Positions 1 to 13,099 of a DNA stretch of 64,000 bases are shown here, piece after piece; the stretch's first letter is position 1, and each line of letters starts with the position of its first letter. The DNA lies in contig JBAIAC010000059.1 of the NCBI GenBank assembly GCA_037349315.1, forward strand, positions 21,856,501 through 21,920,500, given 5' to 3'. The position numbers and the translations under genes are program-made. A model generated the notes under the pieces. That model ran no database searches and was not told the origin of the DNA. It saw only the letters and a program-made list of their open reading frames with translations. This DNA comes from Chelydra serpentina (Eukaryota > Chordata > Testudines > Chelydridae).

Positions 1-90
1 CTTCCTCCAGCATCCTGGCCCCTCTCTCCTGATTGCACCGCCCACTCTCCCTCCCATCTCGTCTCCTCAGCTTCATGCAGACTGCAGCAA

Positions 91-106
91 TGCATTGTGG
101 GAAACT
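91..106 (-). promoter_or_regulatory. ZNF143/SBS-like promoter motif
   Basis: On the minus strand this reads AGTTTCCCACAATGCA, close to the TTCCCANAATGCA core of the ZNF143 (SBS) element often found near vertebrate start sites. It lies in pyrimidine-rich DNA just before a possible exon. Any role in CEND1 or a neighbouring gene is inference; no TATA box is seen nearby. Confidence 0.3.
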
Positions 107-158
107 CCCAAGTTTTTTTTTTTCCGCCTCTTCCGTCCTCCCTCCCTCCTCTCTGCAG

Positions 159-211
159 AACATCCAGCTTCCAAGGTGTGACTTGTGCGAACAACAGTCT
201 GGGGAGAGAAG
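159..211 (+). other. Possible non-coding exon (CEND1 5' UTR or upstream gene)
   Basis: A long pyrimidine tract ends in CTCTGCAG at 158, and 53 bases later AGAAG is followed by GTAGGG, a good donor. This could be an internal exon, or the donor could end a longer first exon. No reading frame resembles SLC25A22, the expected left neighbour. CEND1 needs an upstream 5' exon because its coding exon begins at a splice acceptor, and this is the best candidate seen. Only transcript data could confirm it. Confidence 0.2.
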
Positions 212-215
212 GTAG

Positions 216-2651
216 GGGCTGCTGCTTTTCTTACCTGCCCTTCCATACATACCAGACCCAAGGAGGGGGAGAGGAGCACACAGGCCTGAGTCTGTGGAAG
301 GCTGTGTGTGTGTGTGTGGGGTGGGAGGGTGAATAGTGCTTGCATGCAGGTGAATAGAGAGAGATCTGGATCTGGCTGTTAAAGGTGTGTGTGCTCATTT
401 CTGCAGCTCTCTGTGTGTGAGAGAGGTCATGGGACTGCCATACATGCCAAATATGTTTGGACTGCCAGTAATTGTCTCTATTGATGCATTGGTCTCTACC
501 CACACAGGCAGGGCAGTCTGGCCAAAACAACAGTGAACGCAGAGGAGAGCTCACTTTGAATGCCTTCCGTTCCAAATCCCGCTCTATGTCATGCCTTGCT
601 CCCTGAAGGTCAGACATCTAGAGGAAACACTCACAAGTGTGAGCGCTGCAGGTGCCTAAAATCCAGATGGACAAACTGCATGGCTCTGTGTTACTTGCTT
701 ATTTCCTTTGCTTGCTTGGTTTGCAGGAGGTACCGCTATTGCATAATTATAGCTGCGGATGCTCCCGAGAATTTCCGCTGTGATTTCTGGGGGGGAACGT
801 TTAGCATTCATCCTAAAACGGTTAAAAAAGGAGAGTGGCAGCAGCATGCTGGAAATACAAACCTAGTTTTAACAGATGGCTTGATTAGGAAATCCATTTC
901 TTTTTTAAACTGCATCGTCAGCTAAAATCTCCAATAGAAAAAAAGGAAATGGAGCCTTTTAAAAACAAATCGACGGCCTTTGTGGTGTTGGGTTTTTTTG
1001 TTTTCAGCCTTGAATGGATTATCTTGTTCGTTCTCATTTGAATTCTGCATTGACGGTTTCATTTCTCTGTTTAATTAGTCATTAATCCTGCAGGCAGAAT
1101 GCTAAACAAACAAATACACTTTGAAATTCCCATCAACCCAATTAGTTGCTATTGACATTTTCCTGCTCAAAGGAGTCATCATCTTTTGGGGGGAAAAAAT
1201 CCTTTGGATTTCTCCCTCCCTCCCCCGTATTGTGCTAGAAACAGCTATGTGTCAGAGTCTGCCAAAGAAAAGGAGATGAACTACAGATGCTAGCTACAAT
1301 ATAGCTGTCATAGCAGGTTATAACAAATGAGGGGGACGTAGCAAGGACACAGACAAAGTTGGAATCCCCTAGCCTATTGGCTGCAAAGAGGCACCAATAC
1401 ATTGATCATTGTAGGGAAATGTCACTCTCTCTTTAAACACACATTATTCTTACCATCTGATTCCTAATGTACAGTTTCTGGAGTGTTTTAGGAGAGATGT
1501 TTATATCTATTCAGATGCTTTTGCTTCCTCTTTTGTCTGTGTCTTCACAATAGAAGTGTGAAAATGCCTGTTGATTTGGTCTCTTTGCTCCTCATTGAGC
1601 TGTACGTGCATATCTGTGTGATCCTGGTTCTGATGGAGCTCAGGGGTAGGTAGGGGACAGTTGTTATCCATGAATCAATGCCATCCTGTGCGAACTTCTC
1701 CAGCATGGAGGTAGCGGGGTCAAGAGGGTGGGTCTGCCCGTGGCTTTTCCATCTGAAGGGGTGGGGTTGGTGTAGGGATGGCATAAGGAGACCGAGGAGG
1801 GATTGAGATGACTTGGTCTGTTTGGTGGCCTTCACCATCTAGAAGTTTGACCTTCATGGTTTTGACCTTCAGTGTTTTCTTTCTTTCTTTTCTGGGGGAG
1901 GGGCCTGGGCCAGGCTCCCAACACAATTATTCTTTTAACCCCGTTGCATGGTAGAGACGTGCCAAGGACAACCCCATGCTCTCATAGACATGCACGTTCT
2001 TCGGGAGTCTTGTTCCTTTATTACCACGCACTCCTCTGGCTGTCTGCCAGGGCCACAGTTCGGCCAGCGTTCTGGCACGATGGCATCTATTCTGTTTGGT
2101 CAAGCCTCTGGCTGGGAGTCGGGAAAATCATTGCAGCCAGAAGCAGGGATATTTTATAGACAAGTGTTTGTTGTGTGGGTTATAATTAACATCGAGTGAT
2201 GAGGCAATGGAGGCTGGTCATGTGCTCTTCAGTAGATCCTTTATTGGCATGAACACTGTGTCAGAGAGAGAGAGTGCAAATCTTTTGTTGCTTAGCTTGG
2301 TAAATCCCAGGTGTGCATTGCCCAAGGCCCTCCCCGGGGGATGTGTGCTGTTCTCCGCTACCCGTCCTAGCCTCAGTCTGAATCCGTATCCGCAGTGGAT
2401 TCATCGATTTCAAATGCAGAGCAACGGATTTAGGCCTGTGTCTGTAATCCACAGAGTGTAAAATTTGGGATCTTGTTTTGTGCATTCAAAATCGTGCGTC
2501 CAATCTTTTTGTCGGCCACAGCACAGCTAATAGGGGAATTGCTCATGACACAGACAGGGAATTATATAGTCCAGAACTCAATTAGGGGAGAACAGAAGGG
2601 ACTAGTTATTAGGAACATTAATAAGCTAAACAGAGCTGTCAGAGGCATTTT

Positions 2652-2686
<35 letters not shown>

Positions 2687-4548
2687 TTGCAGTGTCCGAG
2701 CTTATCCTTCCCCTTTCTCTTGCCTGTGATTCACTGTACTTCAGAGGGAGACGAGTCTGCTGATTTACAACCAAGAAGCAGACTTGAGGGCTAGGAAGGG
2801 GGATAAAGTGTTGCCAATCCCCTGGAAATCACAATCCCCCATTCAGGGTTGAGCACACCTGAAAAATCTCATGAGATCAGTCAGAGAAGTAGCCACACAG
2901 GTGATGCTGCAAGCCTGACATGTAGATCATAATGCCCTTGGCAGTTTGTTCAACACAGGAACTGAACCCCATTTGTGCTGAGTTTTGCCATTGATTTCAA
3001 AGGGAGCACGATCCCAATTTCTGGGACACCCACAAGGGTGTGGGAACAATTCATATAGTGGGGGTGCTGAGAGCCATTGAACCCTGTAAATGCTGTATCT
3101 GATCAAAACCAAGCACTCCCAGTTCTAACACCAATGGACACCCACCACCTTGGCTGATGCACCAGAGACCTCCCAGAGCTCGCAGGAGTGTTGACAGCTG
3201 AAGCTAAAAAGCCAGACACTGTAGCAGGGAGCCCGTAATACAGTCCTATGCTCTGTGAACCGAATGCTGAGGGGGATGCGTAACGCACACTGACCCTGGC
3301 CGGTAGGTTACAATTGCATCAGCACTGCAAACCCATTACTGAGCAGAAAGTCTCAAGCGATTGCCCCCATCAGGCTCATGTACGGTATGAGAGGCTGGTT
3401 ATTCCCTTCTGAAGCTGCCAAAGGAGACCTCGAAGCAGGTGACAAAGACAGAGGTGAGCTTTTCCTGAGACTCTGAGCACCTAGCTTCCTGCACTGAGCA
3501 GGCAGCCCTTGAGGGAAACCCTGACTGAGTCAGACGCAACATGGCACGAGGCTAAAAACAGGAAGGGGGGGATCGTAGGCTATAAAGGAGGCTTTGCAAT
3601 TGACATTGATCTATTAAGTCAAGGTTGAAAGAACATAAAGGGCCTCTAATGTGCAACAGCAAAGGAAAGCTGTTGAGGTGACTCCTACATGGGCTTTAAG
3701 ACATTGGTGGCTTCTCCATCCTCCTCTGTCAATTGTACCTTCCTGCAGATCTCCCAAAAATCAAGAGCACATCCTCAGAAACATAAGCCCCATTTTTCTT
3801 CAGGAGTGCAAGCCTCAGAGGCTCGCGTCGTCTGGCCGGCTCTGGAGAGTGTTGGGGAAATGGCTGGGTGTCATCAAGAAGTAAAGAGGGTATGTCTGTT
3901 AAATGTGCAGGAGCAATCACAGTGCATAATGAAGCCTACCAGGTAACAGGAAAATCTCTGGGGGATGAGAATATTGTCAGGATGTGGGGATGTCTCAATG
4001 GTCTAAGCCTCAGGTTTCTATTACCCAGGCTGTGACCAAAGGTGCAAATGTGAGCAGGGCCCATCCAGTTCCTCCAGTGTCCTAGGTAAATAAATGGAGA
4101 TCCCTGAGAGTGAAGCCTTCAAGGTGAGATGGTAAAAACAAAGGTTCCATCTGTGCCTTGACAATGAAGGTCTTCATAGCAGTTTTCATGTAAGTCAGAG
4201 TGTGATCTGGTAAAACGTCCTTCCCGCTCCTCACCTATACTGCTGTGTAGCATGGTGGTAGTCTGGACTGCAGTAGCTCTGTTGAAGGGATCCATTGTGT
4301 GTCAATATGCCACATTTCTGGGGTTGATATCCATGTGGTAAATATTTTTGGTCATGTGCCTTTGACTGCCTTACCTGCACTCTGCCTGCTAATCCATCTC
4401 CTCCGGGATTACTTCCAACATTCCAGATCTCTGCACTGTCTAAGACAGCCACCATTTTAAAATAAATCAACCTGGGCACCTATTTCCTTCTTTCCTCCAA
4501 ATTCTCAAAATACTACAGTGATTCAAGGCCCAGGAGGAGCAATATTCA
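216..4548. other. Non-coding stretch, no gene seen
   Basis: No exon with recognisable protein similarity was found. It holds a TG microsatellite (303-318), an AT-rich segment with several TAAT-type homeodomain cores near 960-1200, and a TTA microsatellite. Short open frames here have no familiar motifs and are regarded as chance. Confidence 0.5.
2653..2687. repeat. (TTA)n microsatellite
   Basis: About eleven uninterrupted TTA/TAT trinucleotide units. The tyrosine run in one translated frame is produced by this repeat and does not indicate a gene. Confidence 0.95.
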
Positions 4549-4556
4549 GTCCTGGT

Positions 4557-4684
4557 TAGGGTGACCAGATGTCCGGATTTTATAGGGACAGTCCTGATAT
4601 TTGGGGCTTTTTTTTTCTCAATATGGGCTTCTATTATCCCGCACCCCCGTGCCAATTTTTCACACTTGCTATCTGGTTGCCCTA
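4557..4684. mobile_element. hAT-like MITE, TAGGGTGACC family, copy 1
   Basis: A 128-bp element starting TAGGGTGACCAGA and ending in the degenerate inverse TCTGGTTGCCCTA. It is flanked by a perfect 8-bp duplication GTCCTGGT (4549-4556 and 4685-4692). An 8-bp duplication with short terminal inverted repeats is the mark of hAT transposition. It has no coding capacity, so it depended on a transposase from elsewhere. It is the most diverged of the short copies. Confidence 0.88.
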
Positions 4685-4692
4685 GTCCTGGT

Positions 4693-5493
4693 CCAGGGAC
4701 AGGTTTAAGGTCTAATATCTCATGACCCTGAAGGTCTAGAAACCAGAGATTTATCCCATTGGAAAGGGACGAAGACATTGATTCTATTTGTGAGAGGCCC
4801 CAGGATATCAGTGATGACATTTTTAAGCATAGAAAAACCTATGGGGGATTTTTACATCTACATTGCATAAATGGCTGCCCGAGGTGCATGGTAGCAGTGA
4901 ATTGAGTCCCTTCTGTAGAATCTGGAAAGTGTTTAAGGATTCTGCTTGGTGAATGGTGCTATAGAAATCTAAAGTATTGGGTTGGTTGAGGTTTTGTTAT
5001 AGGTTGTTGGTTTTTTCCCCCACATTCATAGGAAGGAAAGTAAGTTATGCTGAGGCTGCTTTTTGGCATAACTAGCCACATGGCAAACATACATTTCATG
5101 TCCTTGGGAGACCTGGAGGGATTATTTACTGCTGATACGATAGGAAATAGCCAGCTTGTGTTTCCTGTTCCAGTCTCCTAAATGGCAGAGTATTAAAAAA
5201 GTGAAACCCTGAATCTTCTCCTCAAATTAGCAGAGCTAGACTAAGAGCTTCTTTATTGCTTCTTGACACAAGGTTATAACAAGATGGTGGAGGTGGAATT
5301 CTGCTTTTCTATACACAAAGAGCACCCAAATATGTCAGTCGGAAGGAACTATATTTTAGAATTTAAAAAAAACACGCGCACAAAAACACCAAACCAAGAA
5401 AAGAACAAAAGTAAAATCTCCATGAGAGCATAGTGTGTATCCCTCTTCTGTACAGAGAGAGTGCTTGAAAATTTTAAGATGCGGTATGCATGA
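4693..5493. other. Non-coding stretch, nothing recognised
   Basis: AT-rich DNA between a hAT-like MITE and a CR1 fragment. No exon, RNA gene or clear repeat was recognised. Confidence 0.5.
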
Positions 5494-6240
5494 GAACATA
5501 AGAATAGCCATACTGGGTCAGACAACAGTCCATGCAACCCAGTATCCTGTCTTCTGACAGTGGCCAATGCCAGATACTTCAAAGAGAATGAACAAAACAG
5601 GGCAATTAAGTGATCCATCCCCTGTCATCCAGTCCCAGCATCCGGCAGTGAGAGGCTTAGGGACACCCAGAGCATGGAGTTGCATCCCTGACCATCTTGG
5701 CTAATAGCCATTGATGGACCTGTCCTCCATGAACTTCTTGTTCTTTTATTAACCTAGTTATACTTTTGGTCTTTGCAATATGCCCTGGCAATGAGTTCCA
5801 CATGTTGACTGCATGTTGTGTGAAGAAGTACTTCCTTTTCTTTATTTTAAACCTGCTGCCTATTAATTTCATTGAGTGACTCCTGGTTCTTGTTTTATGT
5901 GAATGGGTAAATAAAACTTCCCTATTCATTTTCTCCATACCATTCATGATTTTATAGACCTCTATCATATCCCCTCTTAGTCATCTCTTTTCCAAGCAGA
6001 ACAGTACCAGTCCTTTTAATCTCTCCTCATACAGAAGCTGTTCCAGACCCTTAATTATTTTTATTGCCCTTCTCTGTACATTTTTCCAATTCCAATATAT
6101 CTTTCTGAGGTGGGTTGACCAGAACTGCATGCAGTATTCAGGGTGTGGGCGTATCATGTCTTTATATAGTGGCATTATGATATTTACTGTCTTATTCTCT
6201 ATCCCTTTCCTAATGGTTCCTAACATTGTGTTAGCTTTTT
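5494..6240 (-). mobile_element. 5'-truncated CR1 LINE, ORF2 C-terminus and 3' UTR
   Basis: Read on the minus strand, this gives the end of a CR1 reverse-transcriptase polyprotein: PLYKDMIRPHPEYCMQFW, VQRRAIKIIKGLEQLLYEER, then a VNMWNSLPGHI block. It continues into a CR1-type 3' UTR ending in GACCCAGTATGGCTATTCTTATGTTC. The frame is broken by one in-frame TGA (5981-5983) just after the LEKR motif, with the same frame resuming, which fits decay of an arginine codon. It is truncated at the 5' side, as is usual for CR1. It belongs to a different subfamily from the element at 51-54 kb. Confidence 0.9.
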
Positions 6241-8094
6241 TGCTGTACAGTGAGCAGATGTTTTCAGAGACCTATCTGCAGTAGCAAGGTACAGCACACA
6301 TCCGTGATGAGAGCTTGTATCTGTGAATGCCCTTGTACCTGAAATAGCAGCCCATGCTATAAAAGGCCAGCTACTTACAAGCTGGACATGAACTAATGAG
6401 GGTGCTCATTGCACCAACGCTGTTCTAATGATCGTGGGTCTGCTCTCCATGGGCCTGCATTATGAAGTGGGTGGAAAAGCATCTCGAAAGTGCTGCATCG
6501 CCAGACCTGGGACCACTGACCTGACAGACTTAAAGCAGCATGAGTCTCCATAGGCTTCCAGTGGATTGAAATTGAGCTGCTCAGACATAACATGCTAGGT
6601 GTTGAGCTGGCTCAAAGGGTCTCCCCAGCTGCCAATCCATGGAGGCTCAATAGTGATGTAAGCTACTCCTTGTGTTGGGCGGGCGGGGGAGGAATCCCCC
6701 TCAGAAATGGCTGAAGAAAGAGAAGTCGGCCGGAGCCCTTTCCCTTCCCAGGGCCCTGCCTGACATGCGGGTAGGGCAAATGGCCTGCACTGTCACTGAA
6801 CATCCTCAGTGCATCAACCCTGGATATAAAAGCCTTGGTAACTCCCTGAGGCAGAGGGAATAAGAGGCAGGGACGGAAAGATCCTGCATGAAGTCATCCT
6901 AAGAACCACTACTAAGCTCTGGCAGGAAGTAAACATGCTTGTTGTTATCACAGTTAACAACACAGGCACCTCAGGAAGGAAGGAGGTAAGTTTGAGCCAG
7001 GTGTGTCTACTGTATTAGAAGCAGGGTAGGAACTCTGCTCCCTCCCCGTTAGCAGGGATTATTAATTCAGAACACGTAAGGAAACTAGGTTTGCACAATC
7101 AGAACATTTCCAGTGTGATTAAGCAACTCAACTTTTGCATTGATGGAGAAGTTGCTTTAGCAGGACCTGCTTGTACAATATTCAAGTGTAAAAACTCCTG
7201 TGACGGGTTGTTATTGGGGTATGAACTAAGGATCTCCAGGACCAAAAGCATGAATCGCTCCCGCTTGAGTATATAGGACAAACTCCCCTGACTGGTAGCT
7301 GTGGTAACCTCTGTGGGCCAGCCACTACATGGGGACCCATAACACCCACTGAATGGTGGGAGGCCCCAGGGAAGATGCTGGGATTGCATGGAGCAACTAT
7401 TTGCTAAATAAAGTCCCTTTTAACATTTGAGAGTCTGGAGTCAGTGTCCCAGTGCAGCATTAGTGTTAGCGCAACTGTGACATGGAGGTTTCTTTGGTGT
7501 CTCTCTGTCTTTGGCTATGACATGAAACGGCTGTCGCTTATTAAAGCAATTGCTAACATCCAACACTCAACGTGGCAAGATTCAAAGAACTCACTTGAGA
7601 TGTCAAGGAAGGGGGTGTATGGCAAGTGGCAGATTGGTAAAGGGAACCATAAATAGCTCCTCAGAGAAAACTGGCTCAGGAGTGTTTGTGTCTCCTGTCC
7701 TGGTACTGCTGATTGTGAGCTTTACCCCACCAACTCAGGTCAGGCTGGCAAATACACGGGTAAGTGTGTGCAGGGTAGACATCTGCTGCTGAGGCCTTTA
7801 AAAGAGAGCTGTGAACAGAGACGTCTGACGTATGATGCATTTCACTTTATTGCTTTTACTGTCCAAAGGACAGGAGGTCATTAAAAATAGATGGGGATTT
7901 AAGCAACCTCCTTTTGGGAAGATGGGCCATTAACCAGTGCATTAAATGCAAACTCTTTACGTGAAGTTTTTTTCATATTTACAGTAACTCAACATCGCCA
8001 CACAAACATTATCAGCTTAATCCTCAGAAATACCCTTGGGAGACAGGTAAGGGTTCGTATCCCTGGTTTGTAGTTCTCTCTCTAGCTCCCCATC
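6241..8094. other. Non-coding stretch with one LTR-like segment
   Basis: No gene recognised. The only structured part is the LTR-like segment near 7.2-7.5 kb, entered separately. Confidence 0.45.
7199..7482 (+). mobile_element. Candidate solo LTR
   Basis: The segment starts TGTGACGGG and can be read as ending CTGTGACA, giving the TG...CA ends of a retroviral LTR. It has a TATATA stretch near 7270 and a polyadenylation signal AATAAA near 7407. Against the call, the five bases on either side (ACTCC and TGGAG) do not match as a direct repeat, so the right boundary may be wrong. It has no coding content. Confidence 0.35.
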
Positions 8095-8312
8095 ACTGCA
8101 CTACCTGAACATCTGGCAGCCTTATATGTATTTATCCTTACAGCAGCCCCGTGAGGTAGGGAAATGTCCCATCCCCTTTTGCAAATGGGGACCTGAGCCA
8201 CAGAGCGGCTAAGTGTCTTCCCCACAGTCACACAGGAAGTCTGTGCCACAGCAGGGATCTGAACCTGGGTCTCTCCAGTTGCAGGCTAGTACCCGAATCA
8301 CTGGACCATCCT
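8095..8312 (+). mobile_element. MIR-like SINE
   Basis: Carries the typical MIR order: CCCCGTGAGGTAGG, a GGGGACCTGAGCCACAGAG block, TCACACAGGAAGTCTGTG, then GGGATCTGAACCTGGGTCT. These match the core and 3' part of amniote MIR SINEs, with heavy divergence that suggests an old copy. Confidence 0.75.
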
Positions 8313-8454
8313 TCCTCTCTGAAGCACAGAGATTTTAAGTGACTTTCCCAAGGCCGTGACGGCTGTCCATGCTAGAACCATTTTTCTCCTGGAGCCCTGT
8401 CCTCTGCTCAGTCCTCTCAGCTGTTACCTGTGGGCTAAGATAAGAACAACAAGG

Positions 8455-8525
8455 GCTCAAACTACACCTATTGACGCTAATGGCAAATTTCCCATTGACT
8501 TCAGTGGGAGCAGAGTTAGGCCCTC
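8455..8525. repeat. Palindromic repeat with CCATTGACTTCAGTGG core
   Basis: The core CCCATTGACTTCAGTGGG (8491-8508) sits between partly complementary arms. The same core recurs at many places in the window with other arms. Family not assigned. Confidence 0.5.
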
Positions 8526-9517
8526 ACTTGCCATTGGCCCTTTTCAGCCATATTAAATTCAGGCCTTCTCTATTCTGGGGATGACACCCTGATTTCAGCA
8601 ATCCATGGCTAGCAGCTAGTGTAGCTGAATCAGTCAAAACCCTCGTGTGGCTCAGAAAACCCCTGGTTTGCCAAAATGTCCAGCACAGGTGAATTACAGC
8701 ACGGTGTAAATTGTGGCTTTCTGGATCTGTTAGGGGCACACACCTGTGTGGCTAGTCACTAATCACTACAGCCAAGGCTAATCCCCAAACAGAGCTTCCG
8801 AGAGGAATCGCTATTGAAGCATGGTTGAGGTGAGGGAATCCTATTTCTATAGGCAGAGCAAAGGTCTGTTTGTTTTGCACACAGGTTAATAGACACGGTG
8901 GGGAACGAGGCCTTCTCTTTTTCCACCGAGCACAGCTGCTGCGTGAGCTCAGCTCCTACGCAAATCAATTACTCTGTTCATTTCTCCCCAGCGCAGTGTG
9001 ATCCATCTGTCCCCCTTCACTATGTAACTGATGTTCACTTTGCCTTAAGGAACAGGAGGGGCCCCGCACAGTGCTAAGGACAGCTTCAAGGATGCTGAGG
9101 GAGGGCATGTGGGCAGAACACTTGACATCTAAGCCTGGGCTGGGGGGATCATAATCCTCTTCTAAAAACCCTAAGGGATGAGCACATGAATGCAAGATGA
9201 AGACACTAGGGGAGACCATGAACCAGCATGGACTGAAATGGCAGCAAGATGCAGATGACACTCAGCCTGGGGTTACCTTTACATCAGATGCAAACACCAA
9301 ACTCTCCCAGCTCTCCAAGGACCCAGATGGGAGCAGGACTGAGGGGATGATGCCAGGCCAAGGGCAGCACTTCAAAGAACTCATCGTCTCCAGCACAGCA
9401 CTGTCCGGTGTGGACCCTGCCTCAGTGAGGATGTGCCCTCAGATCACTGACAATCAAGACTGCCTCAGAGGTCACCTGGTCATCCCATTGCTTCTGCACA
9501 CCCAGTGAGCCATGCCT
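8526..9517. other. Non-coding stretch, nothing recognised
   Basis: No exon, RNA gene or clear repeat was recognised; open frames are short and without motifs. Confidence 0.45.
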
Positions 9518-9700
9518 GCAAAATCTGTAGTGCTCAAAATGTTTTTACAAATGTGGGTACACATCATTATCCCCTTTTTTCAGTGGGGGAAACTGAGGTA
9601 CAGAGAAATGAAGCGACTTGCCCAAAGTCACACTGAATTCATGGCAGGGGTGAGACTAGAACCCAGATGTTCTGACTCCTATGCTGTTGCCCCACCGATT
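9518..9700 (+). mobile_element. MIR-like SINE
   Basis: Contains GGGGGAAACTGAGGTACAGA, a CTTGCCCAAAGTCACACTGA block and AGACTAGAACCCAGATGTTC, in the order of MIR elements. Confidence 0.8.
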
Positions 9701-10424
9701 TGACCCTGAGTGGCATATGAGCAAAGGGGTCTGCAGGAGGGAAGGAACAATGTCACAAGGTGAAGGAAAAAGGAGGCAGATTCTTGGAAAAACACCTGTT
9801 GTTTTGGTTTCTCGTGATATGATCAATCTCTGTCATCTCACAGAAGAGCCCTGGAGCTATTTGACACAGCCTTGTGTACCCAAATCTCTAGTTCCTGGCA
9901 TTGTGTAAAGCTTGGTGCTATCATGGGAATGTTTGCTAGGGGTTCCATTTGCTGGGTTCACATCCCCAAGTTTTGGGATGAGCTTCAGTTGTGATCAAAC
10001 TGTAAAATCTCAAAGCAAAACTCAGCGGAAGCCTTGAGCACCCCATGGGTTCTCAGCAGTCACATGAGCTTGCCAGATTCACATGGTTTCTCTCTGAAAT
10101 CAGGTTTGCCTGAAAGGTCAGTGACCCTCTGTCTCCTATTTGCTTCACAACCGAGCCCAGGTAGTTTCAGATTTCGTTGCAAACATTTGGCCCAGGTTTA
10201 CTTGCTCCCCTCACAGGGCAAATTGAAACGGCATCGCCCCATGGCACAGCATTTGGTTCAAATCATGTTCGAGAAATCTAGTGTTGCAAGGAGAGCCACG
10301 TTTTGTTTGCTATATTCCACAGCACCTTCAGCAGGTCTATTGATCAAATGCTATAGACGGTCCTCGGTCTTCCGCTGGCTCCTCAGAAAATACCTCTTTG
10401 GTGATGGTAATAATTCATCATGAT

Positions 10425-10692
10425 CGCTATTTATTGTTTGTATTACTGTAGCACTTAGGAGCCCTCTGCTTTTGTACTTCTATGGTATCTTCCACCTGAG
10501 GTTCTTAAAGCCTTTTATACACATCAGGGTTAGCCTTGCCAAACCCCAGTTGGGTAGGTAGTGGTATTCTCATTTTTCATATGGGGGAAACTGAGACAGA
10601 GAGGTTACGTGATTTTCCGACAGCCACACGGGAAGTCAGTGTCAGGTATAGGTTTCCCCAGTTACAGGCCCATTCCCTAACAACTAGACCAT
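10425..10692 (+). mobile_element. MIR-like SINE
   Basis: Starts near TATTACTGTAGCACTTAGGAG and later has GGGGGAAACTGAGACAGAGA and a diverged CCACACGGGAAGTCAGTG block, in MIR order. Longer and more diverged than the copy at 9.5 kb. Confidence 0.7.
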
Positions 10693-13099
10693 GCTTTGCT
10701 TTTTACCTCGTGAGCAACCTATCTTTCCTTGCAAAGCTGACCTGATGTCTGCAGGAAGTTGTTCTCTTTGGGGTGCTTTTTCAAAGGGGATGAGTCCCAA
10801 ACTCCCTGCTGTGGAAACAAAATCTGAATACTTTCACCTTAAATCCCCTGACTTGCACCTACAAAGTGGAGCAAGTACTTGGATTTTGGGGTGCCAACTT
10901 TTGCATGTGCAAATTGCATCCTCAGAATGGAAACAGCCCATTTGAAAATGTGGCCTTTTGTGTCATAGGTTAGCTTTGATTTAAATGATGGCAACAGATT
11001 TTCAAAGCCACCTACGGGATTTGAAAAGCTATTGAAATTAATTGATATTGGGCATCCATCCGTATTCCCCTAGGCAACTGAAAAACTCAGCCTAAGTTGG
11101 TATAAGAGTGAAGGCCGTGTGGCGATGGCTTACTTGTTTTGAAAACTACCTATTGGTAACTGAGCTATTGGGAGGAGGATAAAGCTCTGTTCTCAGTAGT
11201 CAGGCTGTAGCATAAGCCATAGATATAGATGGCCCAATACTGCTGAGCACTCTCAGCTCTCATTGACTTCAAACAATGAGAAATAAGCCATTTCAATGGA
11301 CGTTGTCAATGCTCACAACCTCCATGGAGACCCTCAGGGTTAGGGCCATAGTATTATGTATCTACCTATTTCCCTGAGAGATCACCCCCTTCCCTGAACC
11401 GCGCCGCCCCAGCTGAGGGCTGGAGCCCCATTGGCATGAATGAGAAGGGGCTACAGGCTGGGCATTCTCCATGGGGAGCCCTGCACTTCTAGAATTTCTT
11501 CCACCCCCGCCCCCCACCCTTTGTCTGAAAAAGCCAAACCCAATGATCTTCAGGACGTGTCTTCTTTCCCAGGCATTTGGAAACAGGCTGTGAGGGCAAC
11601 AAACCATTGGTGAGGAAGGAGGGTGCATTGAGTGGGTAAGTGGTCTTCTCCGTGGGCTGTGGGTCACACTGAATGGCATCCCCATGTTTCTGTTATGGTT
11701 GATGGTTATTCTGGGGTATTTTTATGTGATGTTGAGGATACCTGCAGTGCACTTTTCTAGAATGTGTCTAAATCCAGATAAATAAATCATTGTTTAGCTC
11801 TCACTCATGCCAGAGAATTCCCAAGGCTATGGAGAGTAATTCATTTGGGGAAAGATTCTTGAGGTAAGCAAGCTTGGTGAAATTCTGAGGCGTGGTTCTG
11901 CGTCACAGCCTCTCTTAAGGCTACGCCACTTGCTCACAGCTGTGCCTAAAGGCACAATGTAGCTCATTGGTAACATTAATAACAAAACAATATCAGACAC
12001 TTATACAGCACCCTTCATCCCAACCTATGGTCCGCCTGACCCTGCCACGTGTAGCCCATGGGGACAGCAGTCCACCTCACATTGCACCCTAGGGGATCAA
12101 GACATTGGTAGTGCAGCCAACTGCTGCACAGGGTACTGCATAGTGTTGGAAGAAAGGGGTATTTTGGTGCCACTTAAGCCGTATTTTCTAAGCTTAAGTG
12201 GTGCCTGGGTCGCTGCACGTGGGGAATTTCACTTTTAAGGCTCAGACTTCCTACTTCAGGTCTTCTTTAGTGACGGGTGAAGGTGCTGGCTGAAGTGGGT
12301 CACCGTGGGTGTTAAATATTAGGATTTCCTGGAACTGTAGGTTCAGATCTTAGCAGCATTGATTTATCATTTCATCCTTCCATGGGAGATAATGTGAGGT
12401 CCATGCATCTTAATATAGGGATTTTAGGGCTAGATCTGCAAAACTGAGGTCCTTCCTGCTCTGCATGGAGACTGACGATCCTATGAGCCTTTATAGGAAG
12501 AGTAGGGGTTTGCCCTGTTGTGCTTAGCCCAGGTTCCCTCCTTTTGCCAGTGCTATGTGGCACACTGTGCATTGATTGGCTGCTGTGTTTCAGAGGTACT
12601 GTGTGTACCCAGGCCCCGATCCTGGATTGTGCAGCATGCAGGCAAACTGTTGCACCCATCACACAACGCAGAGCCAGGGCCATAGCTGATCTACTCTTTG
12701 GGATGAAAGTTATTGTTCTGTTATTAATGATACCAGTGGACTAGATTGTGCCTTTGGACACAGCCCTGAGCAGCATTCCAGGACTAGCCATGAGAGACTG
12801 ACTCAGAGACACCCCTCTAAGGCACAATTCCTCCTCGCTTGATTTTTAATGATTCATTTGATTATTAATACTAGCCCTCTGCAATGGGGCCTACATTAAT
12901 ATGGAAGTTGGGCTATATGGAATTATAGTGTATTGAAAATTGTAGGCAATCATTTTCAATTTCAGGAGGTTTTCCTGGTCCTGCTTGCAGACAGGAGGCT
13001 CTGTAGGGAAGTGTGTGATCTGGGCCTACCCGTGGTTAGTCAGCAGCCTTCTTTGTGTCTCTCTGTTTTAGAGTTCTTGTGTGTTATTCTGAATTCTAA
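10693..13099. other. Non-coding stretch
   Basis: No gene recognised. A diverged palindromic repeat (GGCCCAATACTGCTGAGCAC, then a CATTGACTTC core) lies at about 11225-11290. The rest gave no clear signal. Confidence 0.45.

Noticed and set aside
2473..2763. Open frame with a tyrosine run
   Set aside because: Produced by the TTA microsatellite.
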